Assembly (NCBI GenBank): GCA_964017065.1
Contig: OZ024785.1
Location: 2,747,142-2,811,141 of the forward strand
Source of the DNA: Haliclona indistincta
Taxonomy: Eukaryota; Porifera; Demospongiae; Haplosclerida; Chalinidae
Length of the DNA: 64,000 nt
Direction: 5' to 3'
The notes beneath the pieces were generated by a model. That model did no database searches, was not told the origin of the DNA, and saw only the letters and a program-made list of their open reading frames with translations. The position numbers and the translations under genes are program-made. The first letter of the stretch is position 1; every line of letters begins with the position of its first letter. Of the stretch, positions 59,923 to 64,000 are shown one piece after another.

Positions 59923-62712
59923 TCATTGTCCACGTTTCTCTCCAGTATGGGTGCAGTTATGTACTCGGAGATTTGTAAGCTGAGTGAAGCACTTCCCACA
60001 TTCTGTGCATGAGTACGGTTTTTCTCCAGTATGGGTGCGGTTATGTGATTGGAGATTTGAAAGCTGAGTGAAGCACTTCCCACATTCGGCACATGAGAAT
60101 GGTTTTTCTCCAGTATGGGTGCGGTTATGTACTCGGAGATTTGAAAGCCGAGTGAAGCACTTCCCACATTCGGCACATGAGAATGGATTTTCTCCAGTAT
60201 GGGTGCGGTTATGTACTCGGAGACTTGAAAGCTGAGTGAAGCACTTCCCACATTCTGTGCATGAGTACGGTTTCTCTCCAGTATGGGTGCGGTTATGTGC
60301 TCGGAGATTTGAAAGTGTAGTGAAGCACTTTCCACATTCTGTACATGAGTATGGTTTCTCTCCAGTATGGGTGCGGTTATGTTCTTGGAGATGTAAAAGT
60401 GTAATGAAGCACTTTCCACATTCGGCACATGAGAATGGTTTCTCTCCAGTATGGGTGCGGTTATGTACTTGAAGATTTGAAAGCGTAGTGAAGCACTTCC
60501 CACATTCGGTGCATGAGAATGGCTTCTCTCCAGTATGGGTACGGATGTGTCTTTTCAAATTGCCAGCCAATTTGGTAGAGTGGGAACAGTGTGGGCATTG
60601 GTGCAACCTCTCGGTTTGGAGACGACCAGTTCGACATTTGGCTTTAACTTGATCAGTTACTGATTGAATGTGCGTTCGTCTACTGATTGAGTGAGAACGG
60701 ATGTGACGTTTTAAGACTCGATGCTCTGTTGCAGAGTAAGGGCAGTGTGAGCTCTGGTGTGACTTGCTTGAAAGAGATTGAGATGAACAACCTTCCTCAG
60801 ATGGTTCAGACCTTACTGCATCAACAGGCTCTTCAGTATTCACTGTTTGGGTGTGGTCAGTGGTAATCTGCTGTTTTACAATAGATTATTAGGAACGATA
60901 AAGAAGAAAAACAAAAACACTGCCTACCTCTTCATCAAAATCTTTGTCCTCCCTCTCGGACTCATTCCAGTCCTCACTCTCTGACTCATTCTCTTCCTCC
61001 TCATTCTCGTCCTGGTCCTCATTCTCGTCCTGGTCCTCATTCTCTCCTAGCACATTCTCATCATGTTCCTCAGCCGTCAGTTCGTTCTCCTCCATCAGCA
61101 CTGGCTCACAATCTGTCTCTTGACCTCTCTGTGCTGTTTGATGACTCTTACAGACAATACCATGGATACTAGTGTTTGCCACGCCCACACCACGGCTAGC
61201 CTGGATAACACGCTGTACTGTAGACTCATCTAAATGTGCAAAAAGTTGAAGTAGAACAATGTAAATTATCACTCACAAACAGTCTCTACTGTGACCAGTT
61301 CAATGAGAGGGTTGAGTGAGTGTATCTGATCACTGACGACTGATAGCTCCTCAAATAGCTCACCCAGTCTCTGATAATAGAGAGAGACAGTGCAGCAGGC
61401 AGGGTGAGTAGGGTTGGTACCTTATCATGACTCTCACTGCTTTCCTCATCTCTCATCTTGTGTATGCACACACACGTAGTGTCGTAGCTGTAGCAAGTAC
61501 TGTAGCTTCACATCACTCCACTCCTGGTGTCCCTCCTCGTGGCCACGCCTCTTCTTGTTGACTGCATCCTCTGTGACTAGCTGTATACACTCTGAACAGA
61601 CCATCACAGTACATGCTAGTATAGTGTCTCAGCTAGCCACACCTTCCATAGTGTCCAAGATACTGATGGCTGCCTCTAAGTGTGTGTCCTGGTCTGCAGT
61701 ATTGAGCTCTGAGAACACATCATAGTACTTCTATGAATGAGAGAGAAAGAGTGTCACACTCGCTCGCTAGCCTTGTACCCAGGCTCACTGACGGAGATTT
61801 AATTATGCGTGGGTGTTGAAATGCGGGGGTGGCGATTGAGAGCCTGGTATCCACTGATTCGCACATGCGCAGACGATCCATGGAATTCCATGGATCCGTA
61901 TATTTTAGTTCACTATTGTGTTACTTTGCATCACGTTTACGGGATGACAGATTCTGATCGTGCACTATGGCTATGCTGTTGGCTATGTAAATTTGCGACG
62001 CGTTCCAGATAGTTTTTAGGCTGCTAAGAGAGCAGACAACTAGAGAGAGTTGCCCGCACGCTAGTACAAGTATACCTGTCATGAACACGTGGACGTACGA
62101 GGCTATACCTTAGTCTTGATAAACTGGAACGCATCTCGTGGAGCTACACGGGTTATATGCTTTGTGTAAGCATTGCCCACTTGATGCGCTCTTATGGTAG
62201 GCAAAGTCAGGCTTGTGGGAGACGCAGGCGCTCGATCAATACAGTGAAGGCGCAGCCATGTTGTAAACAAGAACGTCATAACGATATCTCGGTGGGCGCT
62301 CTCAATCGCCACCCCCGCATTTCAACACCCACACATAATTAAATCTCCGCCAGAGAGCCTGGGTACGAGGCTAACTCGCTCGCCTACTCACTTGCTCACT
62401 CACTCACCTTGCCTATTGTATCAATCCAGTGTTGTTCATGATTGATCAATGTTGACAATGTTCTCCATCGATCCTTTAACCCCTTCAACTCTGACCTGCT
62501 TTCTCTCAAATATTCTCTCACTTCTGTCTCCTGTACTCGTTGCTCTATCACACTGTTCTCAAGATTGCATAATCTCTCATTCAGCTGCTCCTGTCTCCCA
62601 AGGTTAGTGAACCTCTTTGTCTTCAAGTCTCTCATTGTCGCTGTGAACTCCACGTCGAAATTATACATGGCATCATGTAAATCACTCTTGAGTTTCTCTG
62701 TGTGAGTACATT
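59923..62712 (-). pseudogene. ZNF-K: eight-finger member, frame-broken and 5' truncated
   Basis: The finger exon (stop 59923) has one degenerate and eight intact fingers, with the widest range of contact residues in the cluster (TSNV, TLHE, TSNA, QSSV, RSNV, QSNS, QTNV). The acidic exon has a duplicated NEDQDE unit. In the CSECIQLV exon eight bases present in all paralogs (TACAATGG) are missing at 61476/61477, shifting the frame. The intron after the YNFDVEF exon (62396-62690) contains a 606-bp element. Homology ends near 62712, within the intron before the [10 protein letters not shown] exon, where a different element begins. The remaining 5' exons may lie beyond the window. Confidence 0.7.
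61768..62373. mobile_element. 606-bp element with about 76-bp inverted ends and 10-bp target duplication
   Basis: Ends TAGCC(T/C)(T/C)GTACCCAGGCTC and the mirror GAGCCTGGGTACGAGGCTA continue inverted through GGTGGCGATTGAGAGC. ACTCGCTCGC is repeated at 61758-61767 and 62374-62383. Paralogous introns carry it once. The long TIR with a 9-10 bp duplication is Mutator-like (inference). No transposase ORF. Confidence 0.9.
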
Positions 62713-62719
62713 AATACAT

Positions 62720-64000
62720 AAGTATAATTTATTAGACTAGACTTTTTTTTCAAAATTCCACACATTGGAGGCATTTGTGAGGAAAAGTTGGCAGATAGCA
62801 TTTTCTGACCCAATTTTTAATGCTGAATTCAAATATGCTGTCTGCCAAAGCAGCTGAGACATTGTTTAATAGTTAATTGTAAATTTTTATTTTTTTAATG
62901 ATTTCATTGTAAACAATGTGGTAAAAATGATTATCTCACAATTCATTTCCATGGTTACATGTGCAGTCTCTTGTGCAGTTCAGGTTTGCCTTTTTACACC
63001 TGCAACATAAAGTTTTACATCCAGTTTTGCATTTGCATGCGATAATTTCCTTGTAGGATTCTGGTACTGGTGACAATAACATCAACATAGGCTTTAATGT
63101 TCCTTCTTCCATCTTCCAACCCATGCTTTCGGGATTTGGTATCGTGGGATAGGCCAAATGAGCTTGCCTCTATACTGCTGCTTGATAATGAGCACGTTGA
63201 ATGTGAAAGTAAAGAGCATAACTAGTCGGCGGTAGCGATTCTCGCGACCGTGTCTTGTTAAAAATTATCAATCTTGCTTCATTGGTATTTCTCACACTGG
63301 TAAGGTTGTAAAGTTTGCAGATAAACGGCTCAGTATTCTGTATTGTCTCAGCTGTCAATTCACCTTTTCCTAAGTTTCCAAAAGACGATGATGTGTCTGA
63401 AAAGTCTTCCAAGCAGACTTCTTACTATGGCCACCAATGCATGATGTAGTGTCACAGCCAGTCAATGCATGGAATGCTGGAATAGACTCTCTTGTATCTG
63501 AATTGTAAGCCATATGATTAATGGATGGGAATATATTGCCTCTTGTTAGCTGTCCCTGTTTTGAACCAAAGCTGGGTACAAGTCATTCTATGGAAGTGAC
63601 CTAAGAGCAAAGCAATGACATCAGTGTCTCTACACTGCACCACTATTTTGTCTGTGAGGTTTTTAACACAATTGAGATCTATTCTGGTGTCTGCCTCTTC
63701 ATGTCGTGCTTCTAGTGGTTCCGTGTCTATATCTGAGTGAGATGATTCAACCGTTTCCTCATTTGAAAAACCACTGGCTGCACTTACTGAAAACAAAGCA
63801 GATTTAGCTCACTTTCTATAACAACAGTTGATCGTCCAAGCACACCACATTCAGTTGCAGCCAGTGGTTTGCCGACTAGTTATGCTCTTTACTTTCACAT
63901 TCAACGTGCTCATTATCAAGCAGCAGTATAGAGGCAAGCTCATTTGGCCTATCCCACGATACCAAATCCCGAAAGCATGGGTTGGAAGATGGAAGAAGGA
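62720..64000. mobile_element. Inserted block with inverted cysteine-rich gene fragments
   Basis: It replaces the expected 5' part of ZNF-K. 63101-63230 and 63871-64000 are inverted copies of one coding segment. The second copy is truncated by the window edge. The right limit is not seen. Confidence 0.45.
62936..63796 (-). pseudogene. Fragment of an uncharacterised metazoan protein with a CXC-like Cys-rich C-terminus
   Basis: Exon-like frames 63796-63518, 63412-63170 and 63157-62936. The first has HEEADTRIDL and VVQCRDTDVIALLLG. The next has YALYFHIQRAHYQAAV, then an in-frame TAG where related proteins as I recall have Trp. The last has PTIPNPESMGWKMEEG and a run CKCKTGCKTLCCRCKKANL then CTRDCTCNHG, resembling a tesmin/TSO1-type CXC repeat. 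I know this arrangement from multi-copy invertebrate proteins without assigned function, possibly transposon-linked. The stop, together with the inverted partial copy at 63871-64000 that carries the same TAG, marks it as a dead copy. Confidence 0.55.

Overview
The window looks like nuclear DNA of an early-branching animal, most likely a demosponge (inference). It is AT-rich and packed with repeats. Genes are split by very short introns (about 48-57 nt) with GT-AG ends, C2H2 zinc fingers carry animal-type TGEKP linkers, and there are fibronectin-III-like single-pass receptors. Nothing prokaryotic is present.

The dominant content is a tandem cluster of eleven related minus-strand C2H2 zinc-finger genes, called A to K here: A 195-2603, B 4963-7498, C 8569-11546, D 15926-19135, E 21362-23903, F 26504-29524, G 32778-35598, H 40051-41974, I 44446-46926, J 54824-57628, K 59923-62712 (5' end missing). 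Two eroded finger relics lie at about 4.3-4.6 and 20.7-21.0 kb. I worked out a shared exon structure of about ten exons. A helical, probably coiled-coil N-terminal region of about 390 residues, which I do not recognise, comes first. A very acidic exon follows, then one exon with 2 to 11 zinc fingers. D, E, F, G and J read through; C does too except that its usual first exon is missing. A, B, H, I and K carry frame breaks, stops or deletions. This looks like a young family evolving by duplication, conversion and loss, comparable in layout to KRAB-ZNF or ZAD-ZNF clusters elsewhere but with a different effector region.

The duplicated unit includes flanking DNA: a promoter-like block (CACGTG followed by ATGGGCGTGTC) just upstream of most genes, a roughly 0.7-0.9 kb intergenic module, and a 26-bp minisatellite just downstream of the finger exon. 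Larger blocks were also duplicated: A+B resembles D+E, and a receptor plus F resembles a receptor plus H.

Three plus-strand receptor-like loci interrupt the cluster: R1 (24270-26147, partial), R2 (38045-39676, a truncated copy of R1 with a stop) and R3 (49747-51703, complete, 365 aa, signal peptide, FN3 domain, one membrane span).

Mobile DNA is abundant. Several insertions are dated by comparison with empty paralogous sites: a hAT-type MITE with an 8-bp target duplication inside an intron of D, a LINE split by a hAT-like element, a 606-bp element with 10-bp target duplications in an intron of K, fold-back elements (one holding a tRNA-derived SINE), a near-perfect 340-bp palindrome, hairpin elements whose stems differ but stay self-complementary, a 1.2-kb TTTC microsatellite, and decayed retroelement and cysteine-rich gene fragments at the right side.
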